Assembly: GCF_019977755.1 (NCBI RefSeq)
Contig: NZ_AP025144.1
Span: forward strand, 1,736,001-1,800,000
Origin: Vibrio penaeicida
Lineage (GTDB): Bacteria > Pseudomonadota > Gammaproteobacteria > Enterobacterales > Vibrionaceae
Direction of reading: 5' to 3'
DNA: 64,000 nucleotides
Shown here: positions 56,801 to 62,959 of the stretch, in pieces
Numbering within the stretch: position 1 is the first letter of the stretch
How the letters are laid out: each line of letters begins with the position of its first letter
The notes under the pieces: model-generated
The model's database searches: none
What the model was told of the DNA's origin: nothing
Seen by the model: the letters and a program-made list of their open reading frames with translations, nothing else
Position numbers and translations under genes: made by a program

Positions 56801-57316
56801 AATGTAGCGGAAGTGTCTGATGCGCAAGTGCATAATTACATCACCGAAAACATTGGGGAGTTCAATCAGTCTACGGATAATGATAAAGCTGATCACCTAC
56901 ATGGGAATGAAGGTGATGACATAATCTTTGGTCAAGGCGGTAATGATTACCTATATGGCGGCGACGACAACGATACATTAATTGGTGGACTAGGAAGTGA
57001 TATCCTGACTGGTGGTGACGATTCAGACGTCTTTAAGTGGGTTAACTCCGATTTAGATGGCAGTACAGATAGCATTACCGATTTCCACATTAATGAAGGA
57101 GACAAGCTTGATTTGAGTGATTTGTTCACTGACTTATCTGAAAATGAAGTGTCGTCTATGCTGGACCAAATAAAAGGCACAGTGAATGGCGATGATGATC
57201 ATTCAAGCATAACCGTCGATAGAGACGGAAGCTCGGTGACGATTGACTTTGAAGGTGTATCAGCAACGGATCTTACTAACAACTTGAGCACGATACTTCT
57301 TATTAAAGATGACTAA
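41867..57316 (+). CDS. Giant LapA-like RTX adhesin with a 22-copy Ig-like array and VWA domain (adhesin 2)
   Basis: The 5149-residue protein has one N-terminal retention module (about 15-99, site AAAAG at 95-99). Two diverged Ig-like repeats (about 270-475), VCBS/cadherin-like domains (about 490-1170) and the 22-copy array of 103-residue repeats (1176-3420) follow; the repeats contain acidic DTDNDGLI calcium-type loops. Next come Big/BapA-like domains (about 3420-3730), a third diverged Ig-like repeat (about 3833-3930), an acidic, Gly/Asp-rich part, a von Willebrand A domain (about 4660-4870, MIDAS DTSGS, then TDG) and RTX nonapeptides (about 4942-5040) with the type I secretion C-terminus. 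It is probably exported like adhesin 1. The array copies are identical in DNA and GC-rich compared with the flanks. Confidence 0.93.
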   Translation: MDSIQSLLSSAIAGISQLIVIDQEGNVRVVPKGTPLLPGEVVFASDDVQEQTSPKASIVDNDQNLNELELDEDIQDIFAALESGDDPTQLGDEFAAAAGTAASGSSLTTSGEIERVGAQSIAETSFDTGSLESQGLSRTQSLTLLESYRILLTTEPGPEGAPTLSIPEAINSVNAEEAQDGVDVLVTVPAGTTIEDTIFLEVSRPTGGSAFIEVPVPDDWDGFSPIVVTIPATDLTTDGDYTVTAEVVKPNGDSTSTSSPITFDLDTTPPSAPIVTIEDDLNDDGLLADDELEGQVTVTVSIPSDAEVGDVLSVTGQPDTIITQEMINNGAISFEYDRPEDGDSLNITATVTDQAGNTSAEGNDSVVTEDNTPTGAPVVQILDDANDDGILTSDENDGTVDVRITLPEGVKVGDTLKITGQPDLIINQEQIDVGFITVTYPAPGENETLTVNATITDTSGNVSAEGTDSVTGENINDNPVIADENGNPLGDSLSVSTNEDTQVGGRLTATDVDGDVLTFAKGTEPSNGTLTVDADGNWSYTPNENYNGNDSFTVIVSDGNGGTDTITVNVGVTAVNDDPTATAETASVNEDATVSGQIEASDVDLPADKSLIFTTNEEVKGLTLNSDGTYTFDASEYDDLKEGQELVITVPVTVEDDAGGSTTTSLTITVIGSNDPADVTADVANLTESDSVLTASGQLESTDPDGNDNTFKATTISGTYGVLTLQADGSWNFESHTALDELGANDQVTEQFIVETEDGTKSTIDINIQGTNDAPSVELQTHIWILEGDTSKTVKSLTVNDADANDSHTFTVLSQPDTSLGDFEMRADGSYTFVITDTEGADKLPEGYKHNETYQIEVKDSQGATTIVDVTVTITGTNDAAEVTSATKTLTETDGIVRTSGTLTHTDVDGADDTFKADTIESDIGTLYIHKSGEWQFKSSSAYDHLDEGESVTHTFNVFTEDGTPTTVKITIEGTNDAPVATADTATTLEDNSVTIDVLANDTDAEGNPLSIKEASVPANQGTVEIVDGKIVFTPAENFNGEATITYTTTDGKLDSEPTTVKVTVEAVNDDVGAVTDSDGNDNTVAENASIGTEVNITGLAVDVDGQSVTYTLSDNADGLFTIDPETGVVTVNGALDHETSDSHTIEITATSEDGSQSSQTFTINVSDIDEIAPEAPGVEITEDTDNDGLISKAELDGDVNVTISLTGTGAVKGDTLTVNGTAIELTQAHIDAGEVLTTVDAPAEGATLTVDATITDAAGNVSEKGTDSAKLDTTAAGAPGVEITEDTDNDGLISKAELDGDVNVTISLTGTGAVKGDTLTVNGTAIELTQAHIDAGEVLTTVDAPAEGATLTVDATITDAAGNVSEKGTDSAKLDTTAAGAPGVEITEDTDNDGLISKAELDGDVNVTISLTGTGAVKGDTLTVNGTAIELTQAHIDAGEVLTTVDAPAEGATLTVDATITDAAGNVSEKGTDSAKLDTTAAGAPGVEITEDTDNDGLISKAELDGDVNVTISLTGTGAVKGDTLTVNGTAIELTQAHIDAGEVLTTVDAPAEGATLTVDATITDAAGNVSEKGTDSAKLDTTAAGAPGVEITEDTDNDGLISKAELDGDVNVTISLTGTGAVKGDTLTVNGTAIELTQAHIDAGEVLTTVDAPAEGATLTVDATITDAAGNVSEKGTDSAKLDTTAAGAPGVEITEDTDNDGLISKAELDGDVNVTISLTGTGAVKGDTLTVNGTAIELTQAHIDAGEVLTTVDAPAEGATLTVDATITDAAGNVSEKGTDSAKLDTTAAGAPGVEITEDTDNDGLISKAELDGDVNVTISLTGTGAVKGDTLTVNGTAIELTQAHIDAGEVLTTVDAPAEGATLTVDATITDAAGNVSEKGTDSAKLDTTAAGAPGVEITEDTDNDGLISKAELDGDVNVTISLTGTGAVKGDTLTVNGTAIELTQAHIDAGEVLTTVDAPAEGATLTVDATITDAAGNVSEKGTDSAKLDTTAAGAPGVEITEDTDNDGLISKAELDGDVNVTISLTGTGAVKGDTLTVNGTAIELTQAHIDAGEVLTTVDAPAEGATLTVDATITDAAGNVSEKGTDSAKLDTTAAGAPGVEITEDTDNDGLISKAELDGDVNVTISLTGTGAVKGDTLTVNGTAIELTQAHIDAGEVLTTVDAPAEGATLTVDATITDAAGNVSEKGTDSAKLDTTAAGAPGVEITEDTDNDGLISKAELDGDVNVTISLTGTGAVKGDTLTVNGTAIELTQAHIDAGEVLTTVDAPAEGATLTVDATITDAAGNVSEKGTDSAKLDTTAAGAPGVEITEDTDNDGLISKAELDGDVNVTISLTGTGAVKGDTLTVNGTAIELTQAHIDAGEVLTTVDAPAEGATLTVDATITDAAGNVSEKGTDSAKLDTTAAGAPGVEITEDTDNDGLISKAELDGDVNVTISLTGTGAVKGDTLTVNGTAIELTQAHIDAGEVLTTVDAPAEGATLTVDATITDAAGNVSEKGTDSAKLDTTAAGAPGVEITEDTDNDGLISKAELDGDVNVTISLTGTGAVKGDTLTVNGTAIELTQAHIDAGEVLTTVDAPAEGATLTVDATITDAAGNVSEKGTDSAKLDTTAAGAPGVEITEDTDNDGLISKAELDGDVNVTISLTGTGAVKGDTLTVNGTAIELTQAHIDAGEVLTTVDAPGNVSEKGTDSAKLDTTAAGAPGVEITEDTDNDGLISKAELDGDVNVTISLTGTGAVKGDTLTVNGTAIELTQAHIDAGEVLTTVDAPAEGATLTVDATITDAAGNVSEKGTDSAKLDTTAAGAPGVEITEDTDNDGLISKAELDGDVNVTISLTGTGAVKGDTLTVNGTAIELTQAHIDAGEVLTTVDAPAEGATLTVDATITDAAGNVSEKGTDSAKLDTTAAGAPGVEITEDTDNDGLISKAELDGDVNVTISLTGTGAVKGDTLTVNGTAIELTQAHIDAGEVLTTVDAPAEGATLTVDATITDAAGNVSEKGTDSAKLDTTAAGAPGVEITEDTDNDGLISKAELDGDVNVTISLTGTGAVKGDTLTVNGTAIELTQAHIDAGEVLTTVDAPAEGATLTVDATITDAAGNVSEKGTDSAKLDTTAAGAPGVEITEDTDNDGLISKAELDGDVNVTISLTGTGAVKGDTLTVNGTAIELTQAHIDAGEVLTTVDAPAEGATLTVDATITDAAGNVSEKGTDSAKLDTTAAGAPGVEITEDTDNDGLISKAELDGDVNVTISLTGTGAVKGDTLTVNGTAIELTQAHIDAGEVLTTVDAPAEGATLTVDATITDAAGNVSEKGTDSAKLDTTAAGAPGVEITEDTDNDGLISKAELDGDVNVTISLTGTGAVKGDTLTVNGTAIELTQAHIDAGEVLTTVDAPAEGATLTVDATITDAAGNVSEKGTDSAKLDTAVLTHPTDDGKAAITSDITDATNSGLKTDTITNDNTPDITGVTEAGATVTITYTDATDTVRTATGTADANGVYTIAITNELKDGANSLSIAVTDTAGNEATTTQDVTVDTSHPTISIDADLAGDDVINASEKGQALTISGTTTNVENGQLVSVTIDGKTYTGEVQGNVWSIVVPAADVANFEEGLEGITADVSDVAGNAATQATSSIEVDATVAKPTITNITDDSENSDYSEVTLHGTGSEAGNTIEVFAKNEDGDYVSIGTATVQNDLSWTLDISDISATPTNDNEFMFAKETDPAGNVSEASDTVHYYHGTYDPAVTEASDDYVLLGGGNDELRMVSDDDNDYFVADGGAHHDRAVFTGNIDEYQISINSNGEIVIYEPTEKDTNVFREFESFKFDEEVYTVEDLLKPEVTITSDTNNDEVLAGSEIGQNIAYQIDLPKGATVGTVLLVTLPSGVQSITLSEQQITSGKVEGSYVTPAEGSDFEVSVSITYPDGSQYGSTDTVHVNEGPEVNDFSVSSTSSVFDVPFSSHATDTEDDVDSSKTTSIVITSLPEFGTLYVINDDGSRTDLSVGSKVDDTSNIKYELDGNVNADFSFDATDYHGDTPINDLTEIALESGLVITGGSIADDGSLIQGTLNYHSAVNENGIGVNGNEVESDSKEYISIDFGDGTNVTEANISLGSLHDHYTDTDLGIDAKVHIELYKDGVLQKTVIVDSSSDIENSQYVANLQLDSGFDEVRLTTTAGQNSNFTLSNIEVVDSEINDEIEYKAVDSDGQESDDTAVVDITIPSSESALERAPVVNGDADLGNSAEDNAFVIDAAKLQLLLNTATDENQDDLFISALSVDESKGELVVTTNSHGQVTGAVFHPNENMSADDIKFDFTVSDGKLTDTGSAYLDVTPVADAPEVNVSLTGSPTHVYSEFPTFGMTYEDFLPENFDGTEFGIENTQIIDVWGERSGTSKRDYVFGEFDNGASYSISGGDGNDILVGAKDSKNDIRGDLGDDILVAGNGTDALYGSNHYDPNAKDVAILKGNSTDYEISKGSGFTSNDRWFNFSEDGANEVNSLHLHNIKYVQFEDGIFELDPDTGSLTKVEPTSSEYPLNIEASLTDVDGSETLTEIEISGLAQGDVLKDASGAVIGTASSDGTITLSGLWSSDATSVTLSGLTLVTTATNAAEISVTATSQEGSDTANTASGDDSIVLSDFAGVTMSGDGQSNTTGDTHDTIIGDTTGTVVTHGQDYNIAFMVDTSGSVGSSNIDDIEDQLEEVFDSLINSAKGEHSGTVNVMLVDFDTLAHTSVSVDLADAGAKDKLETVLDSLKSGGGTNYEDAFTVTNNWFETVKTTHPEANNMAYFITDGRPTYYNTDVTNPVVYNRPGNSNDRTLDDILNNADYVPGQTYSYAGKTIIDTHGKVYSYTSGYHYGTFQGFMRPDGTGKHEFVQIAGRGSYADSATLSQAELGFEMLESNGVTVEAIGIGSGLNEDQLKDFDSDGNVQTNVDADDLAEAILGTSEDKLPGADTISAGRGDDILFGDSMHMSGVSAQGYEGIKEYVAGKLNVAEVSDAQVHNYITENIGEFNQSTDNDKADHLHGNEGDDIIFGQGGNDYLYGGDDNDTLIGGLGSDILTGGDDSDVFKWVNSDLDGSTDSITDFHINEGDKLDLSDLFTDLSENEVSSMLDQIKGTVNGDDDHSSITVDRDGSSVTIDFEGVSATDLTNNLSTILLIKDD
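45392..52128 (+). repeat. 22 tandem copies of a 309-bp coding repeat in adhesin 2
   Basis: Units begin at 45392 and recur every 309 bp (103 residues, starting APGVEITEDTDNDGLISKAE). Copy 15 (49718-49978) lacks 48 bp in frame and the last copy stops 13 bp short. As far as I can compare by eye the other copies are identical base for base. Each unit is one Ig-like domain with an acidic calcium-type loop. The number of copies could vary between strains or be wrong in a short-read assembly. Confidence 0.95.
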
Positions 57317-57345
57317 TCAATAAGTAGAATCTTTGTATGTACTTT

Positions 57346-57375
57346 AAATGCCGGGGCTAAAGCCTCTGCATTTTT
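57346..57375 (+). terminator. Terminator after adhesin 2
   Basis: AAATGC and GCATTT arms continue inward to GGGGC and GCCTC with one mismatch and one wobble, loop TAAA, and TTTTT at the end. Located 29 bases after the stop. Confidence 0.65.
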
Positions 57376-57378
57376 ACC

Positions 57379-57644
57379 TATACCCAAGTAACCTCAAGAT
57401 GCTAGGTTCAGCGAGAGTTAACTGGCTTTCAGGCAAGGCATCGATTTGAAGATCTAGTTATTCTAAATCAAGAATCGGTAACGCAGTATGAAAGCCAGTT
57501 AAACTCGCCCTTGGGAGCCCATATTCTGTCCCATTTCATTGTCAAAGAACTTGGAAAGGACTCGTCATTCCACTGCGTCCTTCTCCTTGAACTGGAACAG
57601 ACTATGAGGCTCTGAATCCTGCATTTTGAGGTCACTTGGGTATA
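57379..57644. mobile_element. MITE-like inverted-repeat element (266 bp)
   Basis: Ends are about 33-bp imperfect inverted repeats beginning TATACCCAAGT and ending ACTTGGGTATA (about 29 of 33 positions agree). Inside, a second inverted pair occurs (AACTGGCTTTCA and TGAAAGCCAGTT). There is no open frame. From memory, sequences with these ends recur in many Vibrio genomes, which suits a non-autonomous repeat. No target-site duplication is certain (TA on each side). Confidence 0.65.
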
Positions 57645-58040
57645 TAAATCGACAACAACTAAGTGACTTAATTTAATTAACGAAGTATACGTAATCGTTA
57701 TTTTTCATCGAGAATGCGATTTAGTTAATTTTGGGTGCTTTAATAAAAGCAATTTATATAAATCCATTTTCATTTTCTCTTATCCTAAAGACGACACCAT
57801 TATTCTTAATTGCGCTATCAGAATCCCACGCTTTTCCATTCTCTCTCATTTCAATCTTCAATATCGGATAGAATTTAAGCCTTAAAAAACAAATGGATAT
57901 AAATATTTTTCTATAGGTTTCTATTTGTTTTTTTGACTTTTTACGCCGATTTCACTGCGTTGACAATATTCCTAATAGGTCGCATTGTTTTGTTAAATGG
58001 TCATTTAATAAAAATCCCAATCGCATATTTAGAGGGTGTT
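57645..58040 (+). other. Upstream region of betI
   Basis: This is AT-rich DNA of 396 bp between the repeat element and the bet operon. It contains the candidate promoter and palindrome listed separately. No small gene was recognised; an open frame running in from 57933 is just the upstream extension of betI. Confidence 0.6.
57960..58008 (+). promoter_or_regulatory. Candidate betI promoter and BetI operator
   Basis: A consensus -35 (TTGACA, 57960-57965) has a weak -10 (CATTGT) 17 bp later. Right after it is a perfect palindrome TTAAATG-GT-CATTTAA (57993-58008), 32 bp before the betI start. Repression by BetI at this kind of place, relieved by choline, is established for betI operons; the exact site is inferred. 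Confidence 0.5.
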
Positions 58041-58679
58041 ATGCCAAAAATAGGAATGCCAGAAATAAGGAAGCCACAGCTAATAGACGCGACTATGACG
58101 GTTATCGACCGCGTAGGAATGCAAAGTGCCAGTGTCGCCTTAATTAGTGAAGCGGCAGGCGTATCCCCAGCAATAATAAATCACTACTTTGGTGGCAAAA
58201 ATGGTCTGCTTGAAGCCACTATGCGCCAAGTACTTCAGCTGCTAGCAGAAGGAGTCAAAGAGCGCCTTTCGGATATTCATGAAAGTGATGTTCTGGGAAG
58301 AGTTATGGCGATTGTGGGTGGAAATTTCGACCATAGGCAGGTCGAGAGACGAATAGTGAAAACGTGGTTAGCCTTCTGGCCTCATGCAATGCATAACCCC
58401 ATGCTTTTCCGTTTGCAAAGAATAAACGAGCAACGTCTGGTTTCTCATTTAGTTTATGAGCTTAAAAAAGTGCTACCAAAAGAAAAAGCAAAAATGGTTG
58501 CCATGACTACCGCTTCATTGATTGACGGAATTTGGCTTAGAGGGGCATTAAACCCAAAAGGTATCGATGCTGAATTTGCACAACAATTAATTACAGAATA
58601 TCTATTTAGCCAATTACCTGAAGCGTTATTAACAGACAAACAGTTTTTTACGCACACCAAGAAAGGAACACTTCAATGA
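58041..58679 (+). CDS. betI: TetR-type repressor of choline-to-betaine genes
   Basis: From the ATG at 58041 (ribosome site AGAGGG, 58031-58036) the protein has 212 residues and begins [20 protein letters not shown], as BetI proteins do. Starting at the open-frame limit (57933) would add 36 residues with no counterpart and would cover the promoter. The helix-turn-helix is at about 28-56 ([20 protein letters not shown]). BetI represses the betIBA operon and choline itself relieves repression. The stop overlaps betB by four bases. Confidence 0.92.
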   Translation: MPKIGMPEIRKPQLIDATMTVIDRVGMQSASVALISEAAGVSPAIINHYFGGKNGLLEATMRQVLQLLAEGVKERLSDIHESDVLGRVMAIVGGNFDHRQVERRIVKTWLAFWPHAMHNPMLFRLQRINEQRLVSHLVYELKKVLPKEKAKMVAMTTASLIDGIWLRGALNPKGIDAEFAQQLITEYLFSQLPEALLTDKQFFTHTKKGTLQ

Positions 58680-60148
58680 GCGAAATAAGTGGCGATTTAA
58701 AACAACTTTTTATAGGTGGGGAGTATGTTGACGCGACGTCTAAAGAACGCTTTACATCCATTAACCCTGCGAATGGAGAGATCGTCTGTGAAATCCAACA
58801 AGCGTCCATTGAAGATGTAGACAATGCCGTCTCTGCGGCAAAAGAGGGTGGGAAGGTTTGGGCAAGGTATTCGTCAATAGAACGAAGCCGGATTCTCCGA
58901 CAAGCAGCGGAATACCTACGTGAATGGAACGATGAAATAGCGTTAACTGAGGTAATCGATACTGGGAAACCCATACAGGAAGCGCTGGAAGTTGATATTC
59001 AGACTGGTGCGGACGTTATTGAATATTACGCTGGGTTAGTCCTTGGTCTTCAAGGGGTTCAGCAACCACTGTCTGATAGCCAGTTTTTTTACACGCGACG
59101 TGAGCCATTAGGCGTGTGTGCTGGCATTGGCGCATGGAATTATCCCATTCAAATCGCTTGTTGGAAGACTGGACCCGCCTTAGCCGCTGGTAACTCAATG
59201 ATTTTTAAACCTTCTGAAGAGACACCACTGTCAATCTACTACTTGGCAGAAGCACTTAAAAAAGCCGGCTTACCTGATGGCGTTTTCAACATTGTGCAGG
59301 GTGATTATCGTGTTGGGCAATATCTCACACGTCATTCTGGAATCGAAAAAGTATCGTTTACCGGAGAGTGCGGTACTGGTCGTAAAGTCATGCAAGATGC
59401 GGCCAGCACGTTAAAAGAAGTCACGATGGAGCTTGGGGGCAAGTCTCCACTCATGATTTTTGATGATGCAGATATTGATAATGCGGTGATTGGTGCGTTG
59501 TTAGCCAACTTTTACACGCAGGGAGAAGTTTGCACCAACGGCACTCGCGTTTTTGTTCAGTCAGGCGTATATGACGAGTTTCTGCGTAAAGTGAAATTGA
59601 AAACAGAGCAGCTGGTTGTTGGGGAGCCAAGATTACTGAGCACACAAGTCGGGGCTTTGATCAACGAAAACCACCTTAATAAGGTGTTGCGTTATATCGA
59701 TCTTGCCAGTCAATCGGGCGCGAAATTGCTTTGTGGTGGACGGCGACATGTCTCACTAGAAACAGAGAACGGATACTTTGTCGAGCCAACAGTTTTCTTT
59801 GACTGCACTGACGATATGCCAAATGTCGTTGATGAGATATTTGGCCCAGTCATGTCTGTTTTAAAGTTTGACTCTGAGAGCGAAGTTATTGAGCGCGCTA
59901 ACTGTACTGAATTTGGATTGGCAGCAGGGGTATTTACTAAAGACGTGTCCAGAGCACACCGAGTGATCGCAAAAATAGAGGCGGGTATTTGTTGGATAAA
60001 TACGTGGGGAGCATCACCAGCGGAAATGCCTGTTGGCGGTTACAAGCAGTCAGGAATTGGTCGGGAAAACGGGCCAGAAACATTAAACCAATATACGCAA
60101 GTGAAAAGCGTGTATGTAGAGCTTGGCGATATAGAAAGCCCGTATTAA
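58676..60148 (+). CDS. betB: Betaine aldehyde dehydrogenase
   Basis: The 490-residue protein belongs to the NAD(P)-dependent aldehyde dehydrogenases. Visible are the cofactor-binding region [19 protein letters not shown], the catalytic Glu in MELGGKSPL (about 251-259) and the catalytic Cys in [13 protein letters not shown] (about 282-294). It oxidises betaine aldehyde to glycine betaine, an osmoprotectant. It overlaps betI by four bases, and betA follows after 46 bases. Length is that of BetB. Confidence 0.96.
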   Translation: MSEISGDLKQLFIGGEYVDATSKERFTSINPANGEIVCEIQQASIEDVDNAVSAAKEGGKVWARYSSIERSRILRQAAEYLREWNDEIALTEVIDTGKPIQEALEVDIQTGADVIEYYAGLVLGLQGVQQPLSDSQFFYTRREPLGVCAGIGAWNYPIQIACWKTGPALAAGNSMIFKPSEETPLSIYYLAEALKKAGLPDGVFNIVQGDYRVGQYLTRHSGIEKVSFTGECGTGRKVMQDAASTLKEVTMELGGKSPLMIFDDADIDNAVIGALLANFYTQGEVCTNGTRVFVQSGVYDEFLRKVKLKTEQLVVGEPRLLSTQVGALINENHLNKVLRYIDLASQSGAKLLCGGRRHVSLETENGYFVEPTVFFDCTDDMPNVVDEIFGPVMSVLKFDSESEVIERANCTEFGLAAGVFTKDVSRAHRVIAKIEAGICWINTWGASPAEMPVGGYKQSGIGRENGPETLNQYTQVKSVYVELGDIESPY

Positions 60149-60194
60149 AGGGTTAATAAGTCTCAATGAGATAGGGAATAGTAAGGGAATAACT

Positions 60195-61856
60195 ATGGAT
60201 CATCGCACCGATTACATTGTTGTAGGCGCAGGTTCAGCAGGATGCGTATTAGCGAATAGATTAACTGAAGATGGCGATTTCAGCGTATTGCTTCTTGAAG
60301 CCGGAAGAAAGGACGATACATGGAAAATTCATATGCCTGCGGGGCTCGTCTACAACTTAGAAGATGACAAATACAATTGGTTTTACAAAACCGAACCTCA
60401 AGCGCATATGAACAACAGACAAATGTACTGGCCGAGAGGGAAATGTTGGGGTGGAGGTTCTGCGCTCAATGCAATGGTCTACATTAGAGGTCACGCTTTA
60501 GATTACGACCGTTGGGAAAGTGAAGGCGCGAAAGGGTGGTCTTATGAAGATGTATTACCCTACTTCAAAAGGGCGGAAAGCCGGAAGGTTGGAGGAGATG
60601 CCTATCGAGGTCATAACGGTCCGTTAAGGGTACATACGGGCGATTTTCCAAATCCATTGTTTGATGTTTTTGTTGAGGCGGGTGTCCAAGCTGGTTACCC
60701 CAAGACAACAGATATGAACGGTTATCAGCAAGAAGGTTTTGGCGTTATGGATATGACGATTCATAACGGAAAACGCGAAAGCACAGCACAAGCATACTTA
60801 AGACCCGTATTGCAGCGAGAAAATTTGCAAACTGAAGTGAGGGCGATGACGACACGAATCCTATTCGATGGAACGAAAGCGATTGGTGTTGAATATGTGC
60901 AAGGTGGCAAGACCAAAAGAGCCTACGCAAACAAAGAAGTGATCCTCTCAGGTGGTGCTATAAATTCGCCTCAACTGCTTATGTTATCGGGTATTGGTGA
61001 TGAAAAAGAATTGGCCAAGCACGGTATCGATTCGGTTGTGCACAGCCCCGGTGTGGGAAAAAACTTACAAGACCATCTAGAAGTTTACGTTCAGCAAGAA
61101 TGCGTTCAACCGATCACGCTCTATAAATCCACCAATCCAGTAAATCAAGTGATGTGGGGAGCCGAATGGTTTCTTAATAAAACAGGGTGGTGCTCAACGG
61201 CTCATTTGGAGTCCGGTGGATTTATTCGAACCGAGGCTGGCGTGAAGCACCCTGATATTCAGTATCACTTTTTGCCTGGGTTAGTAAACGATCATGGCAG
61301 AGATCAGGGTGACCGACATGCCTTTCAAGCACACGTTGGAACCATGAGACCTGAAAGCCGAGGTGAAATCACACTTAGATCGGCGGACCCATTTGAGTAT
61401 CCCATCATTCAACCTAATTACTTAGCCACGGATCGAGACGTATGGGAAATGCGTCAATGCATTACGCTTACGCGAGAAATTTTTGCCCAAGACGCATTCG
61501 CTTCTTTTCGAGGAAAGGAAATCAAACCAGGTTTAAACGTTAGAACCGATGCAGAGATAGACGCCTTCATTCGTGAAAAAGGAGACAGCGCCTACCATCC
61601 CTCTTGCACCTGCAAAATGGGGGCAGAGGATGATCCGATGGCGGTTGTTGATGAACACGGACGAGTATATGGCGCGGACAATCTCAGAGTGGTCGACGCC
61701 TCTATCATGCCGAGCATCATCAGCGGAAATTTGAACGCACCGACCATCATGATGGCAGAGAAACTGTCCGATTCCATCTTAGGCAAAGGATTTATCTCCC
61801 CGATTTCAAATATCGATGTTTGGATTCACCCAGAGTATCAAGTGAAACAAAGATAG
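60195..61856 (+). CDS. betA: Choline dehydrogenase
   Basis: The 553-residue protein is a GMC-family flavoenzyme with an N-terminal FAD-binding motif VVGAGSAGCVLANRL (about 9-23), the GMC signature WPRGKCWGGGSALNAMVYIRG and the active-site His in YHPSCTCKMG (about 466-475), plus the C-terminal NLNAPTIMMAEK segment. It oxidises choline to betaine aldehyde at the inner membrane, passing electrons to the respiratory chain. Close to 556 residues in E. coli. The choline uptake genes follow directly. Confidence 0.96.
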   Translation: MDHRTDYIVVGAGSAGCVLANRLTEDGDFSVLLLEAGRKDDTWKIHMPAGLVYNLEDDKYNWFYKTEPQAHMNNRQMYWPRGKCWGGGSALNAMVYIRGHALDYDRWESEGAKGWSYEDVLPYFKRAESRKVGGDAYRGHNGPLRVHTGDFPNPLFDVFVEAGVQAGYPKTTDMNGYQQEGFGVMDMTIHNGKRESTAQAYLRPVLQRENLQTEVRAMTTRILFDGTKAIGVEYVQGGKTKRAYANKEVILSGGAINSPQLLMLSGIGDEKELAKHGIDSVVHSPGVGKNLQDHLEVYVQQECVQPITLYKSTNPVNQVMWGAEWFLNKTGWCSTAHLESGGFIRTEAGVKHPDIQYHFLPGLVNDHGRDQGDRHAFQAHVGTMRPESRGEITLRSADPFEYPIIQPNYLATDRDVWEMRQCITLTREIFAQDAFASFRGKEIKPGLNVRTDAEIDAFIREKGDSAYHPSCTCKMGAEDDPMAVVDEHGRVYGADNLRVVDASIMPSIISGNLNAPTIMMAEKLSDSILGKGFISPISNIDVWIHPEYQVKQR

Positions 61857-61930
61857 GGTTTATAGATTCAACGTTTGGGGCGTTAACACCGCGTTGGGTC
61901 GAAGAAAGTCATCACAACAAGGAGAAAGTT

Positions 61931-62875
61931 ATGAAGGCAACTATTGGTAAGCAAATAGGGAAATATGCACTGGCATTGACGGCATTGTTGAGCTCTTCAG
62001 CGATGGCCAACCAATGCCATCTTGTCCGCTTTGCAGATGTCGGGTGGACAGACATCACTTCGACCACAGCGATTACCTCAGAAGTACTAGAGGGCTTAGG
62101 TTACGAAACAAGCACACAGCTTCTATCTGTCCCCGTTACATATAACTCGTTAGCCAATAACGACATTGACGTGTTTTTGGGTAACTGGATGCCAACCATG
62201 GCGTCAGATGTTGAAAAGTACATGTCTGAAGGCAGTGTGGACATGGTAAAGGTTAACTTAACGGGCGCAAAATATACTCTTGCGGTGAATAAAGCTGCGT
62301 TTGATGCAGGCATCAAGAACTTCTCTGACATTGCCAAATACAAACGAGAACTCAAAGGCAAAATCTACGGGATAGAGCCGGGGAATGATGGAAACCGCCT
62401 GATTCAAAAAATGATCGATACCGATGCGTATGGATTGAAAGGGTTCAGCCTAGTTGAATCGAGCGAAGCAGGCATGCTTTCTCAAGTTGCACGCAGCATC
62501 CGAAGAGATCAATGGATAGTGTTCCTTGGCTGGGCTCCACACCCAATGAACAGCAACTTTGAAATCGATTATCTAGATGGTGGTGATGACTATTTTGGTC
62601 CTAATTTTGGCGGCGCGGTGGTCCACACCAATGTACGTCATGGTTACATTCGAGAGTGCCCAAATGTCGGAACCCTCCTGACCAATATTGAATTTAGCTT
62701 GGACATGGAAAACGAAGTCATGGGCGCAATACTCGATAAGGGAGAAGACCCTAGAAAAGCAGCTCGTGAATGGTTACAGGCAAATCCGAGTGTATTGGAT
62801 ACGTGGCTAAAAGGTGTCTCCACCAAAGACGGGACAGTCGGGTTAGCCGCAGTTAAAGCACATCTGAACATATAA
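61931..62875 (+). CDS. choX: Choline ABC transporter, periplasmic binding protein
   Basis: The chosen ATG at 61931, with GGAGAAAG at 61921-61928, gives 314 residues with a signal peptide (about 1-27, cleavage after AMA). An in-frame start at 61820 would lie inside betA and precede the signal by 37 residues. The mature part belongs to the OpuAC-like binding family, with VRFADVGWTDI and DVFLGNWMPTM, as in ChoX. The aromatic residues (Trp) that form the choline-binding box are visible. Products of choW and choV complete the transporter. Confidence 0.93.
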   Translation: MKATIGKQIGKYALALTALLSSSAMANQCHLVRFADVGWTDITSTTAITSEVLEGLGYETSTQLLSVPVTYNSLANNDIDVFLGNWMPTMASDVEKYMSEGSVDMVKVNLTGAKYTLAVNKAAFDAGIKNFSDIAKYKRELKGKIYGIEPGNDGNRLIQKMIDTDAYGLKGFSLVESSEAGMLSQVARSIRRDQWIVFLGWAPHPMNSNFEIDYLDGGDDYFGPNFGGAVVHTNVRHGYIRECPNVGTLLTNIEFSLDMENEVMGAILDKGEDPRKAAREWLQANPSVLDTWLKGVSTKDGTVGLAAVKAHLNI

Positions 62876-62959
62876 CAAATAACAATGAACAGCATGGTAG
62901 GAAGGCAGGCGTTTAGCTTTATCTTCCCTCCATCTGTCTATGGATAGCGATGTAGTGTA

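Noticed and set aside
57933..58040. N-terminal extension of BetI
   Set aside because: It runs over the likely promoter and operator, has no counterpart in known BetI proteins, and the ATG at 58041 has a ribosome site.
61820..61930. N-terminal extension of ChoX overlapping betA
   Set aside because: The extension precedes a normal signal peptide and lacks a ribosome site; the start at 61931 has one.
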